DNA of 9,069 nucleotides from Paludibacteraceae bacterium. Its GTDB lineage: Bacteria > Bacteroidota > Bacteroidia > Bacteroidales > Paludibacteraceae. Both the position numbers and the translations under genes were made by a program. The stretch lies in assembly GCA_947471245.1 (NCBI GenBank), contig CANIXM010000048.1, positions 1 to 9,069 of the forward strand. Reading direction: 5' to 3'. Shown one piece after another: positions 1 through 6,975 of the stretch (its first letter is position 1; each line of letters opens with the position of its first letter). The notes below the pieces were generated by a model that worked only from the letters and a program-made list of their open reading frames with translations, was not told where the DNA came from and did not search any database.

Positions 1-208
1 AATAATCTTTTGTGCCTTTTGTGGTTTAATTTCCCAATAAAAGACAGCAAATAATTAGAACGCAAAATACGCAAACAACACAAACACACGCTGACTCAAA
101 ACCAAATCGCTCGCAAATTGGCTATTGCCAAAGCCTCCGATTTATCGGAGGCTACTATGTGTCCTTATATTAAACTATTGTACCTATGTGGTTTGAGTTT
201 TATATTCA
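1..208. repeat. 208-bp tandem repeat, copy 1
   Basis: First of two near-identical units; position 7 aligns with 215, giving a 208-bp period. By eye about nine in ten positions match copy 2. The unit opens with TTTTGTGCCTTTTGTGGTTT (8-27). Further in, the same kind of motif runs in the opposite orientation (about 60-87, ACGCAAA and ACACAAA words). A perfect hairpin follows, with arms AGCCTCCGAT (132-141) and ATCGGAGGCT (144-153) and a 2-nt loop. CTATGTG words lie near 155 and 184. No open reading frame of note is present. The window starts inside or at the edge of the array, so more copies may lie to the left. Confidence 0.9.
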
Positions 209-415
209 AATAATCTTTTGTGCCTTTTGTGGTTAAATTGCCCAATAATAGACAGCAAATAATTAGAACGCAAAATACGCAAACAACACAAATAGACCCT
301 GATTAATAACCACAAAGCTCGAAAATTGGCTATTGTCAAAGCCTCCGAAAATCGGAGGCTACTATGTGTTCTTATATTAAACTATTGTACCTATGTGGTT
401 TGGGTTCTACATTCA
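209..415. repeat. 208-bp tandem repeat, copy 2
   Basis: Second unit, 207 bp, directly abutting copy 1 and in the same orientation. The hairpin is kept with changed loop bases: arms AGCCTCCGA (340-348) and TCGGAGGCT (352-360) with an AAA loop. The left arm loses its last T and the right arm still pairs over 9 bp. Divergence from copy 1 is concentrated between about 290 and 325, while the TTTGTG-type ends, the hairpin and the CTATGTG segment are conserved. This suggests that the ends and the hairpin matter more than the spacer. Confidence 0.9.
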
Positions 416-481
416 GATAAGCTTTTGTGCCTTTTGTGGTTTAAATACCCTGTAAACGACACCAATACATGCTGACTTACA
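416..481. repeat. 208-bp tandem repeat, truncated copy 3
   Basis: The start of a third unit: the CTTTTGTGCCTTTTGTGG motif recurs at 422-439, 207 bp after copy 2. Similarity then decays, with an apparent internal deletion. Words resembling the unit's CACACGCTGACTCA stretch reappear as CATGCTGACTTA near 468-479. The truncated copy ends a few bases from the stop codon of the TonB-dependent receptor, so the array forms that gene's 3' flank. Confidence 0.7.
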
Positions 482-486
482 GGCAC

Positions 487-2715
487 TTAATTACTTACAG
501 GAATTCTGAGTTTTATCACGTAGTTCCGACCTGGATTGTAGCGGTTTACCTCTTTCAGCGTAGATAAATGGTCTATGTATTTGGTGTCAAATAGGTTGGT
601 GATGGCAAACGAAAGTTCCATTCGCTGCTTGAACACATTGCATTGGAAGCCTGCGTTCAGATCCAACAAAGTATAGCCTTTGGTTGCAGTTTCATCGGGT
701 GCCACCCTGTTTTGGTTCAATGCCGTTTGGGTCGCTACTGATAGATAGGGTTCGTGCAGCATGCCAGCCTTTGGAAACTCCAGCCTCAACTCATTTCTCC
801 ACTTGTGAGCTGGGATAAAGGGAAGATAGTCCCCATTGGCTTGCTTGGCTATCACCATCGAAAAGGTGGTGACTAGGTGCATCCACTGTATTTGCTCGGG
901 ATGCAGGTGTGCTCCTAGCTCAGTTCCGTACAATTTGGAATCGGCTTGACTGTACTGATAGATATGAATATTGTCTGCCGTATAATTGGCTGTGGGCGCA
1001 AGAAAGATATAATTATGTATCGAGTTATAAAATCCAGCCCAGTCCACAGACAGATTGTCCTTGTGATAGTGAAAACTGATGTCGCCTTCCAGTGAGTTTT
1101 CGGGTCGGAGGTTGGCGTCACCTTTTTCGAAACGGAGTTCGTGTTGTCCGTTAGATGTCAGCTCAGCAAGATTGGGCGTTCGGTAAGCCGTGGCTACATT
1201 GGCTCTTAATATCAAGTCGTCATCATAGTGATAGGTAGCGCCCAGCGACCCACTGAAACTACCGTACGATTTATTGACTGAAGGTCTGTAACCCACAGAG
1301 TCAGCCGTTCCAATTTGTGCCGTACCGATGGATTTAAAATCATACCTTAGCCCTGTCTGAAGCTTTAATTTATCCATAAAGCTGTGCTGAAAAAGTCCTA
1401 ATATTGCATGATTGTAGATCTTGGCATCGGGCAAAAGTACAGTGGGTCGGTGATTCTGATTTTGGTTATTTTGCGCATAACCCTGTACGCCTATCACATA
1501 CTCATTACTTCCGGAAGCGGGTAGATGCAGTTTTGATTCATAGCTAAGCGTAGAAAGTGCCATTTCTATTTCAGTCACTCCAGGCGTAGCGATGTGCGCC
1601 AGTGAAGTGCGCTGAAATGCACCATTAACTTCCATACTGTAGCCTCTAGGCAAATAAATTTTGTTTTGAACACTAGCGAGATGCGTATCAAACTGCTGAA
1701 ACCACATGGTCAACTCCCGTCCACGTAAAGGGGTGGCATCAATAGCCTCCTGCTCCGCAAGTCCTAACTTTTGCTGATTATAATCATAAAAAAATCGGTA
1801 AGAACCCGTACTGTCGGTATAACCAATATCGGTTTTAAAAGAAATATCAGAGAATCGCGAATTGGGCAGAAACGTGCCTCCACCCTCCAGGTAGTCGGCG
1901 TGTGATTTTTGTCCCACGTGCAATCCTCCAAACAGGCTTTTGCCAGTCATTTTCAATCCCAAGTCATTGACCACACCCAGCGAATTGGAAAAAAGCTGGC
2001 TGTTCCACTCCGCTTGCATTTTACCCGCAGGAGCTGGTTTTTCTCTGATAAAATTGACCACGCCACCTATCGCATCTGAGCCATAGAGCAAGGATGCAGG
2101 TCCTTTGATTACTTCAACATTGTCCAGCCCAAACTCGTCAATGCCCAGCGGATGGTGGTCGGAATACTGATAGTTCTCAAACCTCACTCCATTATTCAGT
2201 ACCAATATGTCTTGCATAGAAAGTCCACGTATCACTGGCTTAGACACTCCCGACCCTTTGGAAATCATATCTACACCCGGCACTCGGGTCAAACTCTCAC
2301 AAAAATTGGGCGACAAGCCCACGGTCTGAGGATTCAATTTGAGAATATCAATCTTCACAGCATTCTCATGCTGAGTGGAATTATAACCACCCGTCACCAC
2401 TATCTCCTCTGCTTCGATACTGGTAGGGGACATTACCACATTCAACTCTACAGCAGCATTGTTTAATACCACCGACTTTACCACATGAGCATAACCCACA
2501 CGTGAAAACTGAACCTTGATGGCTCCGTTTGGCAACAACCGTATCTCATAATTACCCGCAGAATCTACCACCACCGATCGGTGTACATCCAACACATATA
2601 CGCTCGTACCACCCAACGCCTCTCCTGCTTCACCTGTCACCCTACCCCTCAGCACATTCAGCCCAAAAGCATTGATATAAATCAGGCAGGAAAAAAGTAT
2701 CAATTTAGTTTTCAT
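487..2715 (-). CDS. TonB-dependent outer-membrane receptor, probably for a metal
   Basis: Outer-membrane ligand-gated channel that imports a substrate using TonB-ExbBD energy. With the start chosen here it is 742 residues. The signal peptide is MKTKLILFSCLIYINAFG. A carboxypeptidase-regulatory-like beta-sandwich spans about 20-97, typical of Bacteroidota receptors. A TonB-box-like EEIVVTGG lies near 103-110, the plug at about 113-224 (VIRGL, VEVIKGPASLLYGSDAIGG), and the 22-strand-type barrel fills the rest, ending NLFDTKYID...YNPGRNY. An ATG at 2739 would add 8 residues, but it puts WEN before the signal peptide, so 2715 is preferred. The start overlaps the last 11 bases of the Fur-family gene, so the two are probably translationally coupled. 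The plug motif SDHHPLGIDEFG (about 185-196) and the regulator partner make zinc (ZnuD-like) or another metal my best guess for the substrate; the sequence alone does not prove it. Confidence 0.93.
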   Translation of the reverse strand: MKTKLILFSCLIYINAFGLNVLRGRVTGEAGEALGGTSVYVLDVHRSVVVDSAGNYEIRLLPNGAIKVQFSRVGYAHVVKSVVLNNAAVELNVVMSPTSIEAEEIVVTGGYNSTQHENAVKIDILKLNPQTVGLSPNFCESLTRVPGVDMISKGSGVSKPVIRGLSMQDILVLNNGVRFENYQYSDHHPLGIDEFGLDNVEVIKGPASLLYGSDAIGGVVNFIREKPAPAGKMQAEWNSQLFSNSLGVVNDLGLKMTGKSLFGGLHVGQKSHADYLEGGGTFLPNSRFSDISFKTDIGYTDSTGSYRFFYDYNQQKLGLAEQEAIDATPLRGRELTMWFQQFDTHLASVQNKIYLPRGYSMEVNGAFQRTSLAHIATPGVTEIEMALSTLSYESKLHLPASGSNEYVIGVQGYAQNNQNQNHRPTVLLPDAKIYNHAILGLFQHSFMDKLKLQTGLRYDFKSIGTAQIGTADSVGYRPSVNKSYGSFSGSLGATYHYDDDLILRANVATAYRTPNLAELTSNGQHELRFEKGDANLRPENSLEGDISFHYHKDNLSVDWAGFYNSIHNYIFLAPTANYTADNIHIYQYSQADSKLYGTELGAHLHPEQIQWMHLVTTFSMVIAKQANGDYLPFIPAHKWRNELRLEFPKAGMLHEPYLSVATQTALNQNRVAPDETATKGYTLLDLNAGFQCNVFKQRMELSFAITNLFDTKYIDHLSTLKEVNRYNPGRNYVIKLRIPVSN

Positions 2716-3139
2716 GTTTTCCCAAAACAAATTTTTCACAGCTTCCGCAACAGCCCTTAATCACTACGTCACACTCATTTTTGGAGTAACCCTGTGGAAG
2801 CACGTACAACATGATTTTTACCTCTTCCATGCACATCACTTTACTGCATGTCTTACAGTAGAAGTGAACGTGATCCACTTCATGAACATGCTCATCCGTA
2901 CAATTATTCAAGGCATACTTCACTAGCGTATTGTCTATCACAATTTTATGTATCATCCCCACCTCAATCAATGAATGCATACTTCTATAAAAAGTAATAC
3001 GATCATACAAATCTCCTATAGCCTGTTTTATTTCTGACTCAGACTGGGGTATTTTGCTGTTATTTAACACATTAAGTATTGCTACTCTAGGGGCTGTTTT
3101 CTTTAGCTGATGTGATTTCAACAATTCTATTACATTCAT
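2705..3139 (-). CDS. Fur-family metalloregulator, probably Zur-like
   Basis: Cytoplasmic metal-dependent DNA-binding repressor of 144 residues, normal for the family. The N-terminal winged helix includes KKTAPRVAILNVL (about 13-25) and YDRITFYRSMHSLIEVGMIHKI (45-66), matching the family's recognition-helix pattern. The C-terminal dimerisation and metal-binding half has DEHVHEVDHVHFYC (82-95, histidines 84, 86, 90 and 92). It also has two structural-zinc CxxC pairs, C95/C98 and C131/C134, plus C103 in VMCMEE. An extra cysteine next to the first CxxC, together with the HxH pairs, fits zinc sensors better than iron sensors, but Fur, Zur and PerR cannot be separated with certainty by eye. It is first in an operon with the overlapping TonB-dependent receptor and probably represses both through the near-palindrome just upstream. 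Confidence 0.93.
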   Translation of the reverse strand: MNVIELLKSHQLKKTAPRVAILNVLNNSKIPQSESEIKQAIGDLYDRITFYRSMHSLIEVGMIHKIVIDNTLVKYALNNCTDEHVHEVDHVHFYCKTCSKVMCMEEVKIMLYVLPQGYSKNECDVVIKGCCGSCEKFVLGKHEN

Positions 3140-3154
3140 GCATTATAGTTCAAA

Positions 3155-3169
3155 TGAAACAATGTTGCA
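3155..3169 (-). promoter_or_regulatory. candidate Fur/Zur operator
   Basis: On the plus strand this reads TGAAAC-AAT-GTTGCA, a 15-bp imperfect palindrome whose 6-bp arms match at 5 of 6 positions (consensus TGCAAC-n3-GTTGCA). It lies 16-30 bp upstream of the Fur-family start codon. It overlaps the end of the predicted -7 element and covers the expected transcription start, the usual place for a repressor site. The assignment rests on position and symmetry only; no second copy was found in the window. Confidence 0.5.
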
Positions 3170-3175
3170 AATATA
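3168..3175 (-). promoter_or_regulatory. predicted -7 element of the Fur/TonB-receptor operon
   Basis: The minus strand reads TATATTTG, an exact match to the Bacteroidota -7 consensus TAnnTTTG. It lies about 29 bp upstream of the start codon, so the leader would be short. I see no clear TTG -33 element at the expected spacing. Confidence 0.5.
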
Positions 3176-3281
3176 ACCATTCTACATGTTTTATTGTTCA
3201 CTATATCATAAATAATACTTAATTTTCAAAAAAACATAACAAAAAGCTCCTACAATACCTTTAGAATTGAAATTAAAAATA

Positions 3282-3289
3282 TAACTTTG
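3282..3289 (+). promoter_or_regulatory. predicted -7 element of the PIN-PhoH gene
   Basis: TAACTTTG matches TAnnTTTG exactly and stands 43 bp before the ATG. The -33 region is weak (a TTTAG word at 3260-3264). The leader between them is A-rich with no strong Shine-Dalgarno site, as is common in this phylum. The promoter is divergent from that of the Fur-family operon. Confidence 0.45.
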
Positions 3290-3332
3290 GGTAGGTAATT
3301 AATTCAAATCATCACTAATTAAAAATTAACGA

Positions 3333-4658
3333 ATGGGGACAAAAAAGAATTTTGTGCTAGACACCAATGTAATTTTACACGATTACAAATGCATTCACAA
3401 GTTTGAAGAAAACGACATTTACATTCCGATTGTAGTCCTCGAAGAGCTTGATCATTTCAAAAAAGGTAACGAACAAATTAATTTTAATGCTCGAGAATTT
3501 GCACGTGAGCTTGACCTAATTGCTGACAATAAGCTGTTTGCCAAAGGGGCAGATTTAGGACCTGGTAAAGGGAAACTCATAATTTTGACTGGGGGTGACT
3601 ATCCGGAAGTGATTGCAAAATCTTTTGTGGACAAAACACCAGATCATCGAATTCTGGCTGCCACCTACACACTTAGAGACCTAAAAAAATCATCGAAAAC
3701 CATCCTTGTTAGCAAAGACATTAACCTAAGGATGAAGGCTTTGTCGCTGGGACTGGATGCAGAGGACTACATCAACGATAAGGTTACAGACATTAATGTA
3801 TTTTCAAAAAATCATGAGGTGTATGAAAATATTGCACCAGAAATCATTGACAAACTGTATCATGGACATGGAAGCATACCAGTCGAAGAGCTTGAATTCC
3901 ATGCTGATATTGAGCCACAGTCTTGTTTCATTTTGAAAAGTACCCGATCAAGCGTGTTGGCTCGTTACATTCCTGATGAGGGAATTGTGAAACGTGTAGA
4001 GAAAGAACGTTGTTTTGGGATAGAACCACGAAATGCAGAGCAGACTTTTGCCATGAATGTGCTACTGGACGAGAACGTAAAACTGGTCGCTATAACTGGA
4101 AAATCGGGAACTGGTAAAACACTGCTTGCATTGGCTGCTGCACTTCAAAAAAACGAATCGTATAAACAAATTCTAATGGCTCGTCCCATCGTTGCTTTGG
4201 GTAATAAGGATTTAGGATTTTTACCGGGCGATGAAAAGCAAAAAATAGGACCCTATATGCAACCTTTGTTTGACAACCTGAATGTTATCAAGCACAATTT
4301 CTCCTACCAAGGAAAAGAAATCAGAACTATAGAAGAACTTCAACGCAACAATCAATTAGTGATTGAAGCATTGGCATACATCAGAGGTCGCAGTTTGAGT
4401 GAAACCTTTTTCATTGTTGACGAAGCTCAAAACCTGACACCCCATGAAATTAAAACCATTATCACACGTGCAGGAGAAGGAACTAAAATTGTTTTCACAG
4501 GTGACGTAGAGCAGATAGATTCACCTTACTTGGACATGCTGTCCAACGGGCTTGTGTATACTATAGACAGAATGCGCGGTCAGAACATCTTTGCGCACAT
4601 CAATCTGCTGAAAGGTGAGCGGAGCCAACTTTCAGAACTTGCAAGCAACCTGCTGTAA
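3333..4658 (+). CDS. PIN-PhoH fusion protein (PhoH2-type RNase/ATPase)
   Basis: Cytoplasmic protein of 441 residues combining an N-terminal PIN nuclease domain (about 5-145) with a C-terminal PhoH P-loop ATPase (about 230-440). Candidate PIN acidic residues are D10 (FVLDTNV), E37/E38 (VVLEELD), D104 (TPDHRILAA) and D129 (VSKDINLR). The ATPase has Walker A GKSGTGKT (256-263), the PhoH signature MARPIVALGNKDLGFLPG (282-299) and Walker B FFIVDEAQN (359-367). It ends with the TGDVEQID sensor region (389-396). Characterised mycobacterial PhoH2 proteins of this architecture unwind and cleave RNA, and the same role is inferred here. All key residues look intact. The gene is monocistronic, divergent from the Fur-family operon and convergent with the SPOR gene. 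Annotation as 'PhoH' alone would miss the PIN half. Confidence 0.95.
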   Translation: MGTKKNFVLDTNVILHDYKCIHKFEENDIYIPIVVLEELDHFKKGNEQINFNAREFARELDLIADNKLFAKGADLGPGKGKLIILTGGDYPEVIAKSFVDKTPDHRILAATYTLRDLKKSSKTILVSKDINLRMKALSLGLDAEDYINDKVTDINVFSKNHEVYENIAPEIIDKLYHGHGSIPVEELEFHADIEPQSCFILKSTRSSVLARYIPDEGIVKRVEKERCFGIEPRNAEQTFAMNVLLDENVKLVAITGKSGTGKTLLALAAALQKNESYKQILMARPIVALGNKDLGFLPGDEKQKIGPYMQPLFDNLNVIKHNFSYQGKEIRTIEELQRNNQLVIEALAYIRGRSLSETFFIVDEAQNLTPHEIKTIITRAGEGTKIVFTGDVEQIDSPYLDMLSNGLVYTIDRMRGQNIFAHINLLKGERSQLSELASNLL

Positions 4659-4713
4659 TTTGGTTTTACAAGAAAAATCTTAAGAATCGCAAAACATTAT
4701 GATATTCCTAATT

Positions 4714-4743
4714 GAAAAGCCCTCAGTTCACTGGGGGCTTTTC
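4714..4743. terminator. hairpin terminator downstream of PIN-PhoH
   Basis: A stem of 13 pairs with arms GAAAAGCCCTCAG (4714-4726) and CTGGGGGCTTTTC (4731-4743), a TTCA loop and one T-G wobble. The A/T ends of the arms supply a short U tract in either direction. It starts 56 bp after the PIN-PhoH stop codon. Confidence 0.75.
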
Positions 4744-4764
4744 AACTTTATTGAGACAAAACAA

Positions 4765-4797
4765 AAAAAAGTCACCCCAAAAGGGATGACTTTTTTA
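4765..4797. terminator. bidirectional terminator between convergent genes
   Basis: Arms AAAAAAGTCA-CCC and GGG-TGACTTTTTT (4765-4778 and 4783-4796) enclose an AAAA loop, with a single C/A mismatch inside the stem. A-tract and T-tract flank the stem, so it should work for both strands. It lies 24 bp beyond the stop codon of the minus-strand SPOR gene and backs up the first hairpin for the plus strand. Confidence 0.8.
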
Positions 4798-4820
4798 ATA
4801 TCTATTTGTATTTCAATTGA

Positions 4821-5591
4821 TTAAGAACCCATTGATTCATATCTTGGCATGGTGCTACGTTTTACTTTTCCAGTCACTTTGCCTTGAATTAACACCCAAG
4901 CATCTTCATATTTCGAAGCAATTGTTTCTGCTTTTGAGCGAGCTTGTTGGTAAGCATTGTATGAAGCTACCACAACACGGTACAAACCTTGTTCGTTTAC
5001 CACAACTTTTGCTTCTTTTACACCCTCTGCTTTTAGCGATTCTAACAAGGAGTTAGCATTTGACTTCACATTAAAGCTTCCTACCACCACATGAAACTTT
5101 TCACTCACTGAGCTGGTATTGTCGTCGGCCATATCTACATTTTCTGTACGAGCTTTAACACGTTTTTTAGTCACCACAGGCACTTGTTCAGCATCTAAGT
5201 TTGTAGTATCATCTTCATCAATATAAATCTTTCTTGCAGGTTTTTTAGCCACAACTGGTTTGGTAGCTGCAACTGGCTTTTTGCTTACCTGTTTTTTCAC
5301 TTCAGTAGTAATCGATTCCTCAGGCGATGATTGCTCCTCTTCTACAAGTGTAACTCGTTTTATTGCAGGCTCTGCAGCTTTAGGGGTTGCTCCACCTATG
5401 CCTCCACTAGTACTAAAACGACCAGTAGGTTGTGCAAAACCATAATAAGAACTTGTCACTACTTTAGGTCGACCATTAGTATTTTTATTGCTGGCAGAAA
5501 GATTTTCTGCAACTTTTTGTTTAGATTTGCATGCCGAAACTACAAGCATTACCACACTAAGTGCAAGTAATAATCGAAAAAATTTACTCAT
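4821..5591 (-). CDS. SPOR-domain lipoprotein
   Basis: Predicted lipoprotein of 256 residues. The signal MSKFFRLLLALSVVMLVVSAC ends in lipobox VSAC, making C21 the lipidated residue. It is followed by a KSKQK stretch, a low-complexity linker rich in Lys, Pro, Ala and Val (about 75-150), and a C-terminal SPOR domain at about 164-238 (FHVVVGSFNVKSNANSLLESL, then GLYRVVVASY). SPOR domains bind peptidoglycan strands lacking stem peptides, usually at division sites, so a cell-envelope or septal role is inferred. The reading frame is open upstream to 5714, but that would bury the signal peptide behind 41 residues, so the ATG at 5591 is chosen. It stands alone on the minus strand, divergent from the superoxide dismutase. 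Confidence 0.92.
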   Translation of the reverse strand: MSKFFRLLLALSVVMLVVSACKSKQKVAENLSASNKNTNGRPKVVTSSYYGFAQPTGRFSTSGGIGGATPKAAEPAIKRVTLVEEEQSSPEESITTEVKKQVSKKPVAATKPVVAKKPARKIYIDEDDTTNLDAEQVPVVTKKRVKARTENVDMADDNTSSVSEKFHVVVGSFNVKSNANSLLESLKAEGVKEAKVVVNEQGLYRVVVASYNAYQQARSKAETIASKYEDAWVLIQGKVTGKVKRSTMPRYESMGS

Positions 5592-5630
5592 ATACTGCTG
5601 TTTTACGTTGTTTAGATAGGATTTCAAATG

Positions 5631-5662
5631 CAAAGATGAAAAGAAAATCGGTGCAAACCAAA
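5631..5662 (-). promoter_or_regulatory. predicted promoter of the SPOR lipoprotein gene
   Basis: On the minus strand, TTTG (5659-5662) is separated by 20 bp from CATCTTTG (5631-5638). The latter is one base off the TAnnTTTG -7 consensus. It lies about 40 bp upstream of the chosen start, which also favours that shorter start because the longer frame would begin upstream of this promoter. Confidence 0.4.
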
Positions 5663-5781
5663 TATCCTGAATAATTTTTTTATTATTTGAAACAAAAATA
5701 AAACAAAACAGCATATTTCAATGTTTAGAAAATTGAAAACGCGCTCGAACTTTTTAATAACAACATATAAAAATAAAAATT

Positions 5782-6357
5782 ATGAAATTTAGTTTACCCG
5801 AATTGCCTTATGCACATAATGCATTAGAGCCCATTATCAGCGAAAAAACAATCAGTTTTCACTATGGCAAACACCATCTGACTTATGTTAACAACCTCAA
5901 TGCGATGGTAGAAGGTACAGAGTTTGAAACTTCTGATCTTGATACTATTGTAAAAAAATCAGATGGTCCGATTTTTAACAATGCAGCTCAAATCTGGAAT
6001 CACAATTTCTATTTCCTATCGCTTACACCCACTAAAGGTTCTGTTCCTAGCCAAGAACTTGAGAAAGCAATTGTTTCTACTTTTGGGTCATTGGATGAGT
6101 TCAAATCTGAATTCAACAAAGCAGCCATTTCTGTATTTGGCGCAGGATGGGCGTGGCTTGTAAAAGATGCTGATGGAAAATTATCTATCGTAAAAGAAAG
6201 CAATGCTGGAAACCCTATTACTCGTGGCTTGACACCACTTTTGACTTTTGACGTATGGGAACATGCCTATTACATTGACTTCCAAAACCGTAGAGCTGAT
6301 TATGTTGCTGCACTTTGGGATTTAGTAGATTGGAATGTGGTTTCTTCTCGTTACTAA
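5782..6357 (+). CDS. sodB: superoxide dismutase, Fe-type (Fe or Fe/Mn)
   Basis: Converts superoxide to oxygen and hydrogen peroxide in the cytoplasm; no signal peptide is present. At 191 residues it is full length for the Fe/Mn family. Metal ligands are H27 (SFHYGKHHLTYV), H74 (IWNHNFYF), D157 and H161 (DVWEHAYY). The active-site glutamine is Q70 in NNAAQIWNHNFY, the position used by Fe-type enzymes. The site where Mn enzymes carry their glutamine is Ala here (SNAGNPI). Some Bacteroidota enzymes of this type accept either metal, which cannot be judged here. The ATG follows an A-rich leader without a Shine-Dalgarno site. The gene is monocistronic with its own terminator, and I could not assign a convincing promoter. 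Confidence 0.97.
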   Translation: MKFSLPELPYAHNALEPIISEKTISFHYGKHHLTYVNNLNAMVEGTEFETSDLDTIVKKSDGPIFNNAAQIWNHNFYFLSLTPTKGSVPSQELEKAIVSTFGSLDEFKSEFNKAAISVFGAGWAWLVKDADGKLSIVKESNAGNPITRGLTPLLTFDVWEHAYYIDFQNRRADYVAALWDLVDWNVVSSRY

Positions 6358-6445
6358 TTCACCTACTTGATTGATTTGTAGTAAATTAGATTTAAGTGTG
6401 GTGTTTTTTGCACATCACAACATCTATTTAGTAAGTATTTTATTA

Positions 6446-6485
6446 AAAAGGCCTGTTCATTTATCATAAAGGACAGGCTTTTTTG
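6446..6485 (+). terminator. intrinsic terminator of the superoxide dismutase gene
   Basis: Arms GCCTGTTC (6451-6458) and GGACAGGC (6471-6478) with one T-G wobble are extended inward by TTTA/TAAA (6460-6463 and 6467-6470). A run of six T follows on the plus strand and A bases precede it. It starts about 90 bp after the stop codon. Confidence 0.85.
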
Positions 6486-6671
6486 CGTTCTCACATCATG
6501 AAACTAGCTTGACACACCAAATGAAACACGCGTATCAATATAAAAATTTTGGACACACAAGGGCATGATTGTAAAACAGAATTCGTCTCTCTGTTCTCCG
6601 CCAGCTACCGGACTAGGAGCTAAATGATAAACTCATGAAAAATGCTTGTTCTATAACGTTTTGGGTCGGTA

Positions 6672-6820
6672 CACGATATTAATGCCTACGGCGATATTTA
6701 CTTCGTGATATTTTGCCTGCGGCGATAATTGCTTCGCGATACTTACTTCGTGATATTTTGCCTACGGCGATATTAGCTTTGCGATATTTTGCCTTCGGCG
6801 ATATTAGCTTCGCCATATTT
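6672..6820. repeat. array of ~15-16-bp GCGATATTT units
   Basis: About nine degenerate units follow the pattern G-C-C/T-T-x-C-G-G/C-GATATTT. Examples are GCCTACGGCGATATTT (6683-6698), ACTTCGTGATATTTT, GCCTGCGGCGATAATT and GCTTCGCGATACTT. Pairs of units give an approximate 31-bp super-period. Each unit contains a small inverted core (GCCTACGGC, GCTTCGC). The repeat keeps no consistent reading frame of use, since peptides arise on both strands. It is non-coding by all signs. Confidence 0.85.
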
Positions 6821-6840
6821 ACCTTTTCGATAGCGTCATC

Positions 6841-6975
6841 GTGCCTTTGTGCCTTTGTGTTCAAAAAATATTTTATCAGTCGCCGCATGCAACGTCTCTT
6901 CAATTTTCAATTTTCATTTTTCAATTTTATATTGTGTTCATTGTGTTATGCTTTTTGTGACCTTTTGTGGTTATA
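6841..6975. repeat. TTTGTG-phased and CAATTTT heptamer segment
   Basis: It begins GTGCCTTTGTGCCTTTGTG (6841-6859, 8-bp period). After a 41-bp spacer come four tandem 7-mers at 6901-6928 (CAATTTT, CAATTTT, CATTTTT, CAATTTT). Two ATTGTGTT words and TTTTTGTGACCTTTTGTGG (6952-6970) end the segment. The last element matches the TTTTGTGCCTTTTGTGG ends of the 208-bp repeats at the left of the window, so the two loci share a repeat family. Confidence 0.65.

Noticed and set aside
1..481. CRISPR-like array
   Set aside because: The period is about 208 bp, the repeats abut without unique spacers, and no cas gene is near.
2716..2739. Earlier ATG for the TonB-dependent receptor
   Set aside because: It would add eight residues ahead of a normal signal peptide and deepen the overlap with the regulator gene; possible but less likely.
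5592..5714. 41-residue N-terminal extension of the SPOR protein
   Set aside because: The lipoprotein signal and lipobox start at the internal ATG at 5591, and the predicted promoter lies inside the extension.
6576..6603. Possible 3' end of a serine-type tRNA (ACAGA/TCTGT stem followed by TCTCCGCCA)
   Set aside because: The putative T-loop has nine bases instead of seven, no matching 5' acceptor, D-arm or anticodon arm is visible upstream, and no integrase lies nearby. At most a chance match or a very old remnant.
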